From Metridium senile (taxonomy: Eukaryota > Cnidaria > Anthozoa > Actiniaria > Metridiidae): 64,000 bases of DNA. Made by a program: the position numbers and the translations under genes. Location: the NCBI GenBank assembly GCA_949775045.1, contig OX459105.1, positions 5,796,069 through 5,860,068 of the forward strand, written 5' to 3'. Under the pieces are notes generated by a model that worked only from the letters and a program-made list of their open reading frames with translations, did not search any database and was not told the DNA's origin. Shown in pieces: positions 34,280 through 45,330 of the stretch (within the stretch, counting starts at the first letter, position 1; every line of letters begins with the position of its first letter).

Positions 34280-34640
34280 GTTGTAACTTTAATTTTGGGA
34301 TTGGCTCCTGCTATATTCCCTGTGAATTTCGTACTGTTTCTTTTTAAATCATATGTATATAGAGCAAGGCTAAGTGGAAATCTAAATATTGATGGTTTCA
34401 AAGAATACTTGTATCGTTATGAAAAGATTGAAAATTATATTGCAGTCAAAAATAATAAGATGCCTTTCCACCTGACTTAATTATAAATAAAATCATAAAT
34501 TATTTAACATATTAATTATAAATTAAAAATAAAAAAAAACATTGAATATAATGTAAATATAATGCAAACAAAATAGAATGCGGATATAATGCAAACTGTA
34601 AAATTATAACATTGTTGATTCAATACTAGACAATTAAAGA
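34280..34640 (+). mobile_element. LINE 3' end, 5'-truncated
   Basis: Frame to the stop at 34480 encodes ...VNFVLFLFKSYVYRARL ... EYLYRYEKIENYIAVKNNK. This is the pattern of the extreme C-terminus of L1/Tx1-type reverse transcriptases (hydrophobic helix, YIYK-like, EKYIA-KNNK). An AT-rich 3' UTR and the pentamer array at 34715 follow. The catalytic core is absent. Confidence 0.5.
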
Positions 34641-34714
34641 CATTACTATAAAAAAAAATCAAATGCTGCTAATATGAGGTGTGTAACAGTTTTAAAACTG
34701 TTTTATTACATTAC

Positions 34715-34877
34715 CACATTAGATTAGATTAGATTAGATTGGATTGGATTGGATTGGATGGGATGGGATGGGATGGGATGGGATGGGATGGGATGGGATG
34801 GGATGGGATGGGATGGGATGGGATTCGATTGGATTCGATTCGATTCGATTCGATTCGATTCGATTTGATTCGATTAT
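34715..34877. repeat. Pentanucleotide array (GATTA/GATTG/GGATG/GATTC)
   Basis: Blocks of pure 5-mers follow one another: GATTA, then GATTG, then ~14 GGATG, then GATTC. The array evolved by stepwise substitution and local amplification. Confidence 0.95.
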
Positions 34878-35350
34878 AGTTTTAAAAAACTGTAACACAG
34901 AGAGAAAATCATCACAATAGAATGTTAAACTGATAAACATTGATAAACATGTCATTTGTTTACTCTGTTTCAGTGATGCTGCTTACATGCAAGCAAGGAT
35001 TGGAGAAAGTGTGAATTTGAACTGATATTGCAAGTGGTTTCAATTAAAAAACAACTGTTTTCAATAACAATGAAATAATCAAATTATTTCTTGGAATTAA
35101 TAAAATATGATTGAATTAAATTTGATGGACATCTTTTTGTTAATAATGATAATTTTTTTTTCAACATTTGTTTTCAGGCTCTCTGCAGACATGAAACCAG
35201 GGAAGACTCTAAACAAATATTTTTTTCTTGCTTGGACCCAAAGTTACTTTTCTCAATTAAACTATTATTGATTATGATTTCATCCAAGTGTTTTTCTAGT
35301 AAGTCTGTTAAAATATAAAATATGGATTAATGATTTGTTTTGATCTTATA
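34878..35350. other. AT-rich stretch with exon-like ends
   Basis: Good acceptors occur at 34973 (TTTACTCTGTTTCAG) and 35178 (TTTGTTTTCAG). I cannot phase the following sequence into the micro-exon chain. Confidence 0.3.
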
Positions 35351-35351
35351 G

Positions 35352-38038
35352 AATGAAGAAAATCATGGACGACATGGAGGTAAATTTATTAAATTAAATT
35401 AACATAATTATGAAAGAATAGAGTACATCATTGCCAAAAAGAAATCGCGGTTGGCCTTTCACACAAAAAAATACAATGCACTTCAAAATTACTTTTATGC
35501 AGAATTTGTTTTTCTTAAATTCTAGTCCCCCCTTTTTTCTTCTTCTAAAATAACTATAATAATTATGATAGAGACATCAAACATATATTTTTTGGTGTAT
35601 GTGTGTATTTATATGTGTTTATTGTAAAAAAAATTGATATACGGAAAATGATAAAATATTACATTTTTTTTTAAATGAAAAAAGTTTACTATTTCAAAAA
35701 AATTCTAGGATATGGTACTTAGTAAGTACTGTATATTTATTAATTGTAAATCAGAAATATTTACTAAATCAATAAAAAAAAGAAATAATAATCATTATCA
35801 AAATTTTGATTCAAAATGTAACATTTTAATATATGCATTCATTCTAAAATATTTCAATATATTAAATAAATTGTTTCCTCTTTTGAATCCACAGGAAAAG
35901 CTCAACAGGTCAGAGAGGTGGAAGACTACATCAATTGAAAGCAAGATGTCTTGCTACTAATGAATAGTATTAGACATTAATTCACTAGTGTAGGGAGGGG
36001 TGGGCAATATGTTATTGAGAGCAAGTATAATTATCATTACTCTAAATAACAATTTATTATAAATGTATTACAAAGTCTGTTACATGTTTGCTAAATGTAT
36101 TGTTAAATGTGAATACAATCAAATACTCCTAGTACTTAGTGGGGTTTCTACTGTCAACTGCTAATAATTTAATATTATATTATATTATTAATTATAATAA
36201 ATATTATTGAGAAAATCATTTACTGTTACCTAGTTAGTATTTTCATGGAAATAGAATGTATCATTCATGATTGTAATCTCTGTTATATCATAATTGAGAC
36301 AGTTTTTTGTTCTTTTCCTGATGGTGGTCTTTATCCTTCATATATATATTCACCCAACTAATTCACAAAGGAACTGATCCAGGTTGATATGAGGGTGCCA
36401 ATGGGTACTATACCTCTATTCAGTAAACAGTAGAAAAATCCCTTAGTGAGTAAAATGGTTTTTTTTTTTTCATCGTTACCATGGTAACCGACAGTACAAT
36501 GTATTCCTCTTGCATCGTTACTATGGTAACTAACAAAAACAAGTTAAATACATGACCCATACATGGGAAATCAAAAAATCAATAAACAGATCACTTAACG
36601 GCCATTTTCACCGGACATTTGATTATTTCAAAGTGAAATACGTTAAAAATCTAACATCGTTATAGTCTATTGAATAGCAAGTTGATATTCTTTACTTAAC
36701 TTAATATAAAGCGACTTTGAGGTACATGTAGTTCATTGTAGTGAATTATTCAGCGAACGAGTTAGTGTTGAGATCGACAATGATTATATTTATACCGGCA
36801 TTATGTCACGGTTCTGTTGAGCAAATTTTCAGCTTTTGTGTTTATTTTCGTGGTTAGGAAAGACAACATTACGCTCAAAGTATGATAAAAGTCGTGCTTA
36901 TGCATTTTAGAGTTGAAAAGCCCGATAATACCAGCATGCTTATTTTGGCGCCAAACACGATCATAAAAAGTCACGGCGTGTTTGAATCGCGTAGCCGGCC
37001 AGTTTGACAAATATCATTTGTATTAATACTCGCCTTAACAAGCTGAAACAAGCATCTTCATTATTGTTTAATATCTCTATTCCGTTTCGTTTCGTTTCGT
37101 AAAACGGTCATTTAGCTCTCTGTGATTCGGCTCGTTTTAAACTATATAGATTTCTTACGGTGTAAATCACTTTCTTATTTCTTTTCGCTAGCTAAAGAAG
37201 GTCTCAAAAGTTGATTGCCAAACATTTAAAGTTAATTAATCAATTTTTTTCATTATTTATTATTCGACCTGCAACCTGCAACCTGCAACCTGCAACCTGC
37301 AGTTTACTCCGTCCGACAGTATATAACCTTTACATAAACTTGTCAACTGTTTACTAATTTTCAGCCGTATTGTATCTTTTCAATTTGAGGAAAAATACTC
37401 CCATTTCCCTAACAAAACTTGTAAACTGTTTACTATTTTTCAGCCATATTAAGTCTAAGCTTGACGTAAGTGTGATTAAAACAACGTCTTTGAAATTTAA
37501 TGAACTCCCACAACTCCTATCGGTCTCAGATCAACCATTCAAGATGGACAACGTTAATTGAAATAGGTGTATCATTTTAAATATTAATATGAAACAACAG
37601 CTAGTTCAACAAAAAGGAAACAAGAACAAAAAAAAAATATAAGACAATGAAAGAAAAGTAACCTTAATGAATAAAGAGAAACTAAGATAAAATAGAAATA
37701 AAGGAAATTGCAATAAATAAATTTAATTTGCTATTTACTATTATAATTCTAACTATTTCTATTTATAAGAATATCAAAAAAAATATTCACAATTGTTTAC
37801 TTATAGTCAACAGTCTAGCCCTAAACAACCTGCAAGGTTAGTACATCAAACAGTGCTTATTTATCTCAATAATAAAAACATCAACAAACACTTTTGAAGA
37901 CTACCAATATCGATAGTGGAACTAAAGTTGTTATATTTTGTATTTTACAGACTTGTAGTTGAAAATTGTGACAATGACGAAAGCCCCCTCTTGTTCCTCT
38001 GCAGGTCATTTTTGTCAGTTATTGTACGCAGTATTTAA
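35352..38038 (+). CDS. Candidate micro-exon gene, copy 1
   Basis: Five short segments, each between AG and GT, join in one frame: 35352-35379 (28 nt), 35895-35908 (14), 37444-37465 (22), 37814-37836 (23), and 37951-38038 with stop TAA. The product would start MKKIMDDMEEKLN (coiled-coil-like), continue S-HIKSKLD, then SSPKQPAR, then LVVENCDNDESPLL. Acceptors are mostly pyrimidine-rich (TTTTTCAG, GTATTTTACAG). Donors are GTAAAT, GTCAGA (weak), GTAAGT and GTTAGT (weak). The last two exons are conserved in the paralogue at 51771-51965, where a different micro-exon precedes them in the same phase. I know no family. Earlier exons may exist, and chance assembly cannot be excluded without RNA. Confidence 0.3.
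36475..36488. promoter_or_regulatory. Perfect RFX X-box
   Basis: GTTACCATGGTAAC, a perfect 14-bp palindrome and the ideal RFX-factor site known from ciliary-gene promoters. It lies between micro-exons 2 and 3 of the candidate gene. Confidence 0.55.
36517..36530. promoter_or_regulatory. Second RFX X-box
   Basis: GTTACTATGGTAAC, one base from the perfect palindrome, 42 bp after the first. The pair sits in a small repeated context (CATCGTTAC-ATGGTAAC). Confidence 0.5.
37264..37300. repeat. Heptamer tandem CAACCTG x5
   Basis: Five perfect copies of CAACCTG/AACCTGC. Confidence 0.95.
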
Positions 38039-39500
38039 CCATCATTGTCATCATGTGCAAAGTTGTTGTCAGCATTATGCGTACATGTATCTTTATCATT
38101 GTCATCATGTGCAAAGTTGTTGTCAGCATTACATATCTTTATCATTGTCATCATGTGCAAAGTTGTTGTCAGCATTACGTATCTTTATCATTGTCATCAT
38201 GTGCAAAGTTGTTGTCAGCATTACGTATCTTTATCATTGTCATCATGTGCAAAGTTGTTGTCAACATTACATATCTTTATCATTGTCATCATGTGCAAAG
38301 TTGTTGTCAGCATTACGTATCTTAAGTTTATCATTGTCATCATGTGCAAAGTTGTTGTCAGCATTACATATCTTTATCATTGTCATCATGTGCAAAGTTG
38401 TTGTCAGCATTACGTATCTTTATTATTGTCATCATGTGCAAAGTTGTTGTCAGCATTACGTATCTTTATCATTGTCATCATCATCATAGTTGAATTGCTC
38501 CATCATGTGAGGGATGCTTGATAACTGATTTTCATTCTCATCACATGTTAAATATAACTAAATACATCGCTTTATGTTCAAACTGTATTTGTAAAACTTT
38601 TTGGTTGAAAATATACCTCCTAGTTATCCACCAACATCAGAGCAATCATCATTTTTATTATTCGCGTTAATTATCATGATGATCATAGACCTCTACGATT
38701 ATCATGACACAATTTATGAGAGTTAATAGTGTAACAGCAATAACAATATTTAGAAGGTTTTAGATAGAGTAAAAAGAACTGGAAGATTCGAATGACTATA
38801 ACGTTTATCGTGTTTGAAAAATGTTCAATAAAAAAAACAAGTTCTGCGCCTTCTTTCTTCAATTCATATCTTAGTTTTACTCAATTTACATACTTATATA
38901 TCTCACCTTGTATATTATCTTCCATTTTTGTCTTTTTTTACCCTTAAACTCCACAAAAACACCAACTTTCACAAACATTTTATAAACGTGCCAAATTAAA
39001 TATGGCGACGTCAGCTGTTCCAACAAGGCGTTCCTTGCCCTCATTCACAATCTCTCTCGGAAAAAAAACAGGGAGCCCACACAAATGTATTTACAAATCA
39101 TTTTGAGGTTTACGCAAAATATAAGTATATCTAATTTTAGACACAAATTAGATTGCTTGGGCTACCTGTGCTCAATATATAATACATTACTCAGAAAATA
39201 AGGGGAGTGGTCAGGTACAATTCAAAGAGTAAAACTGATAAGCAGTTTTCAACGAGGGTTTCTTTTTACAATTTTTTGGAGTGGGGCTGGTTGAAGTTAA
39301 TGATATTAGAAATTAACCTATGATCTTTTTATTGTAGATATCGCTAGATTTAGCCATCTGCCTTTTCGTTAGATTCATCGTTTTATCATTTATCGTGTAT
39401 ATTACATTCTACGGGGCGATTGAAAACTACCCACTCTAATATTGCATGAAAACGAGGCTGAATCATCAAATTGAATTTAATTTGGTATTTTTCACGGCAA
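37575..39500. repeat. Duplicated block D1
   Basis: Colinear and highly similar to 51535-54200 (D2): intron, two micro-exons, the 46-bp minisatellite, the following ~900 bp and GATATCGCTAGATTTAGCC. D2 contains two insertions absent here (53006-53395 and about 53646-53825). Confidence 0.9.
38042..38490. repeat. 46-bp minisatellite, about 10 copies (D1)
   Basis: Unit TTATCATTGTCATCATGTGC + AAAGTTGTTGTCAGCATTACGTATC, period 46. Because 46 is not a multiple of three and the unit lacks stops in any forward frame, all three frames stay open. The long His/Cys/Ser-rich frames are therefore repeat artefacts. Confidence 0.95.
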
Positions 39501-39780
39501 TCAGATATTATTACCCAGGCGTGAGGTAAGATGACGGGGAGGCCCGACGTATTTTTGGGGGTTGACAATTTTCGTTCTGGGTATTTTTTTGGGGTCAAGA
39601 AAACTGCCACTAATTTTTTAGGTCTTCAAAAGAAAACCATATTTTTGGGGGTTTTCACATCTCCGAGTTCAATTTTTGTTTCGATCCGTGTCTCAGCAAA
39701 GTATTCGTTGGAAATTTTTTTCAGCAAGGCACGAGTTTCGTAAAGAAACATCCTGTATACATTCAATAGATAAGTTAAAT
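38500..39780. other. Non-coding flank
   Basis: Paralogous to 52610-54200 up to about 39480. After that comes a GACGTATTTTTGGGGGTTGAC-type repeat related to 49540-49620. No gene seen. Confidence 0.5.
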
Positions 39781-39785
39781 TGAGG

Positions 39786-40927
39786 TAGCCTGTGAACAGG
39801 CTCAAGGGGGGCTGAGAAGGAGGGGGAGGGGAAAGGGAAGGGGAATGGGGCGAGGGGGAGGGGAAGAAGGGAAAGGAGAGCCTGTAGTAATTCTATTCAT
39901 GATCGATTTCCGCCCACTTGAAATACTAGACTCAAAATTGTAAGTAACGGCTGTCATAACTGTCAAATATCAAAATGACATACAACGGGTCTCAGCAATC
40001 TCTGCTCTTTATACCAAGAGTGATTTCATATGACCTTGCAAGAAAATAGACCATTTAGTTTGTGGTAGTTGATAAAGAACAAAATAACAAGATTGGTTTA
40101 GTGTCTACTACTAAACTATTAGTTTGCCTATTCTTTCACGGTCATACAAAGGCACTCTAGCTCGAAGAGCATTTGTGTTGTTGTGAGATTTCAAACTCAA
40201 CTACAACTCCGACAAAATCTGAACGTAAATAAAAAGTCCGCATTTCTAAGAACGTTTCTGCATGCAGCAAAAATCTAAGCTGTACTGAAATTAAAGTACC
40301 GAGAGTATCGTTGTTTAACGTCGTTGTTTAACGTCGTGAAGAATAGAGAATGTCTTGCTTTCTGTGGAATATTGTGTTAGAGAATGATCCCTTCGTCGTC
40401 TTCCTCGCCGATGGTTTCTGCTTTTTTCAAAACCAGTCGGTAAAATTCCAAAGAAGTCTCGTCTATTTGCACTGTTTATCAAGTAGCCTGCGTAGCAGTT
40501 CTTTGCTCTTTTTTAGTGAAAGTCTAATTCGTTTTGAAAGTCCTCGAGACATTTCTTAATGACTTCCTCTATATCCATTGAAGAAAGACTAAAAATATTG
40601 TTGGATTCAAATTGTCAGTCACAAAGATTATATTCGAACTACTCATGTGCTAAAACTCTTGTAAACAAAGAATCAAATTCAGACCGGTAAGACTGCGCTT
40701 TGTTGTTGTAGTTTTTGACATGCGCTGATATCAACCTGTCATCAACTATCGAATTGACCAATCAAAGGGTATACCAGGAGCTGGTATACTGGAAATCGAT
40801 CATGAATAGAATTACTACAGGCTCTCCTTCCCCGCCTCCCCACCCCCTCGCCCCATTCCCCCTCTTCTCTTTTCCTTCCCTTCCCCTCCCCCCTCCTTCC
40901 CAACCCCATGAGCCTGTTCACAGGCTA
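39786..40927. mobile_element. hAT-like element, 1142 bp (TAGCCTG family)
   Basis: TAGCCTGTGAACAGGCTC at the left end is inverted at the right (GAGCCTGTTCACAGGCTA). The arms extend ~130 bp through a G-rich/C-rich stretch to GCCTGTAGTAATTCTATTCATGATCG. The flanking 8-bp direct repeat AATTGAGG (39778-39785 and 40928-40935) is exact, as for hAT-type transposition. The interior carries a decayed helicase fragment but no transposase. Confidence 0.8.
40420..40578 (-). pseudogene. RecQ-like helicase N-terminal relic
   Basis: The minus strand starts MDIEEVIKKCLEDFQNELDF and then breaks. In another frame it reads RRDFFGILPTGFEKS, close to the Walker A motif LPTGxGKS of RecQ-like DEAD helicases with Glu in place of Gly. 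Stops and frame changes separate the two parts. Assignment is from motif memory. Confidence 0.4.
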
Positions 40928-41069
40928 AATTGAGGTATTTAAGTCTTGTATTTTTTTTTTTTGTTCGAAATTTGCTTTCCATGTATTTTTTTGGGTGTAA
41001 AATTTAAGGTTTGAGTATTTTTTAGCGGGTTGCATTATGAAGCTCCGTCGGATAAATGTTATGAAGTTA

Positions 41070-41488
41070 CAGTAAAAAGCCGCATATAAGAACCAGTGGA
41101 TTAAGAACCACAAGGCTTAAAATTGGAGAAACCTGTTAAAAAAGAACCACTTTAGCCTAAAAAAATAGACTGTTTCTTATATGAAAGGTTTCAAGATTTA
41201 TTTGGTCATTTGAGAAAATATAAGTTGACTGCTGAATATGACCGAATTTAAAATCAGTGTGTATTAATTATCAGTTAGTTCTCAATGAGAATACATTCAT
41301 CATTCAGATGCTATACATAACAATTTATATAACATAAAAAACACTATATAAGGGAAATTGTTTTTGCTTTGTAAATAAGAACCAGTTAAGAACCACCTTA
41401 GCCTAATTTCTCACTAAATACCAATTATATATGGACCACTTTAGCCTAACCTCGAAAAATAGTGGTTCTTATATGCGGGTTTTTACTG
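41070..41488. mobile_element. pogo/Tc1-type MITE in a TA site, 419 bp
   Basis: CAGTAAAAAGCCGCATATAA at the left and the inverse of TATATGCGGGTTTTTACTG at the right, each next to TA (41068-41069 and 41489-41490). Units A (19101) and C (58457) have the unoccupied site ATGAAGTTACTGGTAT. The interior repeats GAACCAC/TTAGCCTAA. Confidence 0.85.
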
Positions 41489-41587
41489 TACTGGTATTAT
41501 TATTATTAACAAATACTGATAGCAAAAGTACTAAAATAGCGGCATATATATACAGCTGATTTTGATTCAATGAACTGACTTAATTAT

Positions 41588-41655
41588 TAATCAATCAATC
41601 AATCAATCAATCAATCAGTCAATCATTCATTCAATCATTTAACCAATCAATCAAT

Positions 41656-41739
<84 letters not shown>

Positions 41740-41745
41740 GAATCA
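41588..41745. repeat. (AATC)n array, unit B
   Basis: Nearly pure TCAATCAATCAA, homologous to 19200-19460 and 58565-59365. Confidence 0.95.
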
Positions 41746-42087
41746 GCTAATAAATCATTCATTCAATAAGTCAATATAAATTGATGATAAATTGATCTTA
41801 GTTATAACTGCTTTGTGTTGTGTTGGTCATATTACATGTTGCAACATTTGTTATTTTTGTCAAGCAATTCATGTAGTTTTTTTTCAGTAGTGTAAACCGA
41901 TCGGCCATTATTATAATTATAATCAATTACATTTGATTCATCAATCTCTGGGGGGGTGGATGATTTTGTCCGTGCAGGAAATTTTTTTTAGCCCGCTGGC
42001 ATGCGCACGCAATTTATTTTATAGAAAAGCAAAGATTTCAGTGGCATTCTGTGGAAATTTTGGCTTGAAGTTAAATGGTCCACTCCT

Positions 42088-42216
42088 AAATACAAATGTT
42101 CTCAAACAATGGATTCTAGTACATGGCTGTTGGTGGAAAAACTAAAAATTTGACCTGAAATCCTCGTCTTGAATCCATTGTTCAAAATCGTTTGCATATA
42201 ACTGTAATAACAGCTA
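42088..42216. mobile_element. AGCTGTTATTACAG foldback MITE, copy B (left end lost)
   Basis: The right arm and centre match copies A and C. The left terminus is replaced by unrelated sequence (41950-42087), which is absent in C. Confidence 0.75.
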
Positions 42217-42351
42217 TTACGCATGCGTTATTATTTATCGTTTGCTATAAGGGTAATTCTGCTATAAATACTAGAAATAAATGGAAACTAGCGAGTAAAC
42301 TAGTACATATTTCATCGGTGTGCAATATATAGATAGCCAATAAAATGAAAA

Positions 42352-42457
42352 TTGTAACATCGTAAAAAAAGATATTTAAAAAAAGATCTTTATTAAAGTT
42401 TAGAGCCTTAGCTCTTTGTCGAATTAAAGTTAAGTATTTTTTTTTACGGTGTTACAA
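42352..42457. mobile_element. MITE with TTGTAACA(C/T)CGTAAAAA ends, copy B
   Basis: TTGTAACATCGTAAAAAAAG ... TTTTTTTTACGGTGTTACAA. Same place relative to the TRIM gene as copies A and C. Confidence 0.75.
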
Positions 42458-42630
42458 ATTTCAATATCTTATACTAAAAGTAAATGAACTAGTAAAAAAA
42501 TTATATTTCTCTACTATAAAATTGATATTATAGGAGTTGAATAACAAGTCAGTCAGTAATTCATCAATCATTCAATCAATGTCATCAAGTCAATCATCTA
42601 ACTGAGAAAACATGTAATGTCTACTTGGTC

Positions 42631-44889
42631 TCATCTAAACACCTGCACACGGTTACCAAGCGGCCCTTCCAGTACAAAGACTTGACCATCTGGTGTAACT
42701 ACAACATCCTCAGGGTAATTCATTTGACCAAGACGTGAGCCACGGCTACCAAAGGACCTGATGAACTTTCCATCCTGATTCAATAATTGTACACGATGGT
42801 TATCAGCATCACAGACAAGAAGCATGTCTGCACCAAGCACAGCAAGTCCACATGGAACATTAAACTGGCCTTCTTTTTTACCTTTCTTTCCAAACTTGTA
42901 CAACAAACCACCATTCTCGTTAAAAACATAGATACTGTTATTGTTGAGAAAATATACAAAGTACTTATTGTTATCATAAGCGAGACCCAAAGGAAGCCCA
43001 ACATCACGAACATTCAATTTAATATCTTGAAGGAGATCACCTGTTTGTTTAGATAACAACTTTATAAATGTTTCTTTACTATCCCTATTATAAGCCAAAC
43101 ATGCAATGCTTTGCAGCTCTGTTGTACACATTCTTGCAAATCCCATTCCTTTCTGTTTACAAATAGTTCTATTGTAGTTACCATGAATATCGAATTCCTT
43201 TATACAGCCATAACCACCTTGATTATCACTGACAAGTAGTCGGTCGGCATTGAAGGCTACTCCGAATGCATCACTTAATCGTTTCTCTCCTGTTCCTTCA
43301 CCACCAAACTCTCTCAAATACTCTCCACCAGCACTAAATAATACAACGCGACTGCTACCACCAAAATCATTGTCAACAACAGCTATCTCGCCTTTCTCAC
43401 TCAAAGCTAGTGATTTGGAACAATTTACCCTTGCTGTCTCAACAACCCTGACTGGTTTAATCTCTGCTTTAGCATCGATTGTCTCAACGTTCTGTGGTGA
43501 GTTGCTGATCGGTTTTCCTCCAATACTCACCACAACTTTGTACGGTGATGGCTTTTGTGCTTTATATTTAACAGTGTACTTCCCAGTTTGAGATTCAGTG
43601 AGTTCTTTGTGTACATCATTGCCGTCAATATCTTGGATTTGTACATCAATCGAGCCTTTATTGGTATAGCATACATTTCCTTCTGTATCCTTTGTGACGA
43701 TATAGAGCTGGTTACTAAATCCACATCTGGCGTGACTTCGAGGTTCGATCGAACATCGTGACGGGTCTGTCATGCTTTGTACGATCGTTCCAAGCTTGAA
43801 ATCTTTTACACTATTGGCTTCAGGATTTGAAATATAATGTACGCTTGAGTTACGCTTGCCTGATTTCGTGGACAAAATCGAAGCTCCTTTGACAGTAGTT
43901 TTACAAACTTCCTCTAGCTTTTCATGGCCTTCCAATATAAACTGCTTTAAATTGTAGTCATCTACTTCTTGACACTGATTTCGTAATTGCAGAGCCTGTT
44001 GAAGAATTGCGTCAATTTCACTTTTCTCTACATCATTCGCTGTTCTTTGGTCGACAAAGAAGTCGTTCAAGCTCGCTATTATTGCGTTTTCTTTATCTAG
44101 TAAAATCTTCATCTGAGCTTGGGTATCACTACGTAATTTCGCTCTAGCTACATCTACTTCGTTCTTAATCCTGTCTCTATTTTCACGAGATAGTTCCAGT
44201 TCTTTCTCGTACATTTTAATCGCTTCATTCAGTCGATCTTTCTCATTTCTGATGAGTTCCTTAGCATTTTCAGCGGCTTTTTCGATGCTGACCTTTTCGT
44301 GAGTACTATGTTCTGTTGCAACACATTTCTGGCAAATAGATTTCTTGCATGTTTGACAGTAATATTCGAGGCGAATGTTCTCGTGGTATTGCTCGTGACA
44401 AAGCGACTTGTGATCGATATAAGTGTTTATATTTTCTTTCCTTAATTTGCTCAACGGCGTTGCTTGGTGGGTCTCTTTCAATGGACTGATAGTTTTGTGG
44501 ATGCTCACACAATCACTACAAAGAAATCCTTCACATTGCAAACAAAATGCAACTATAACGCGGTGTTTAGAACAACCAAAACATTGCTGTAACTGCTGCT
44601 GATCGCTAGTCTTGTTTTTGATGGAGTTGTATAACTGTACCAAGGAGTTATGTTCAAATGAAGTTGGTAGGTTCATAACATTGCCTTCTTGTACAGTAAT
44701 CGGCGCTCTACAAGAAGGGCACTTGAATGGCTTTCTCTCCTTCTTACACGCTTGGTTCCAGCTTTGAATACATGCAAAGCAGAAAGTATGTAGGCAAGGC
44801 AGTGTCTTTGGTTCTGTTAATATGTCATTACAAATGACACAGGTTACTATCTTCTCCAGCTCTTCAGTAAAATCATTGTATTCGGCCAT
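42631..44889 (-). CDS. TRIM-NHL protein B (intact)
   Basis: Single-exon 752-residue protein with the same domain order as gene A: C3HC4 RING at 17-60, B-box 1 (C103, C106, C116, C119, C124, C127, H131, H141), B-box 2 about 160-197, coiled coil about 205-310, filamin domain about 367-469, NHL repeats to the end. All zinc ligands are in place, and the C-terminus reads LGNRVQVFR, closing the propeller as in gene A. Of the three copies this looks most likely to be functional. Family role: RING-dependent ubiquitin ligase with an NHL target-binding platform; substrate unknown. Upstream sequence matches genes A and C. Two elements (a TA-site MITE downstream, a hAT-like element upstream) have inserted nearby without touching the gene. 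Confidence 0.95.
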   Translation of the reverse strand: MAEYNDFTEELEKIVTCVICNDILTEPKTLPCLHTFCFACIQSWNQACKKERKPFKCPSCRAPITVQEGNVMNLPTSFEHNSLVQLYNSIKNKTSDQQQLQQCFGCSKHRVIVAFCLQCEGFLCSDCVSIHKTISPLKETHQATPLSKLRKENINTYIDHKSLCHEQYHENIRLEYYCQTCKKSICQKCVATEHSTHEKVSIEKAAENAKELIRNEKDRLNEAIKMYEKELELSRENRDRIKNEVDVARAKLRSDTQAQMKILLDKENAIIASLNDFFVDQRTANDVEKSEIDAILQQALQLRNQCQEVDDYNLKQFILEGHEKLEEVCKTTVKGASILSTKSGKRNSSVHYISNPEANSVKDFKLGTIVQSMTDPSRCSIEPRSHARCGFSNQLYIVTKDTEGNVCYTNKGSIDVQIQDIDGNDVHKELTESQTGKYTVKYKAQKPSPYKVVVSIGGKPISNSPQNVETIDAKAEIKPVRVVETARVNCSKSLALSEKGEIAVVDNDFGGSSRVVLFSAGGEYLREFGGEGTGEKRLSDAFGVAFNADRLLVSDNQGGYGCIKEFDIHGNYNRTICKQKGMGFARMCTTELQSIACLAYNRDSKETFIKLLSKQTGDLLQDIKLNVRDVGLPLGLAYDNNKYFVYFLNNNSIYVFNENGGLLYKFGKKGKKEGQFNVPCGLAVLGADMLLVCDADNHRVQLLNQDGKFIRSFGSRGSRLGQMNYPEDVVVTPDGQVFVLEGPLGNRVQVFR

Positions 44890-45330
44890 TGTGATCGGAT
44901 CAAGGGCGGAAACTATAGGAAATACTGTGCTCCAGTTCTGCGAAAAGACGCCACAAAAATATCTCGTGATGCATTAGTAATGTGATAGTTGAATAGCGTG
45001 ATATTACTGGTTCAGACACAATAACAAGAATTGCGTGACTCTAAGGACTAAAGCCTTGGCTATTTTTAGTAGGTCACGGTATGAAAATCATTTCAAATTT
45101 CTTATCTTTCTAGTCAGTCTACATGAGCTAGCTGGTTTTGACAGCAAAAAGACTTTTAAGGTTCATTATTTTTAAACTGCCGATACATAACTGTCAGTTG
45201 CTTATTTGTTAGCTGATCTAAACTGACAACATCCATGACAGTTTAAAACAAAACTGTTTTGACCTTTATCATTGAATAAATATCAGACAGATATGATTTC
45301 AGCTTTGTGACGCAAGTGAACTTGATCACC
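44890..45330 (-). promoter_or_regulatory. TRIM gene B 5' region
   Basis: Homologous to the upstream regions of A and C. The CRE-like core of copy A is changed (GACGCCAC). An inverted copy lies at 48065-48425. Confidence 0.6.

Noticed and set aside
35179..35299. 121-nt open segment between a good acceptor and GTAAGT (ALCRHETREDSK...)
   Set aside because: It leaves one base, whereas the next candidate micro-exon needs two, so it cannot be joined in frame. Other frames have stops.
38042..38521. His/Cys/Ser repeat proteins in three frames, and a CRISPR-like look
   Set aside because: A directly adjoining 46-bp minisatellite with no unique spacers, in an animal genome.
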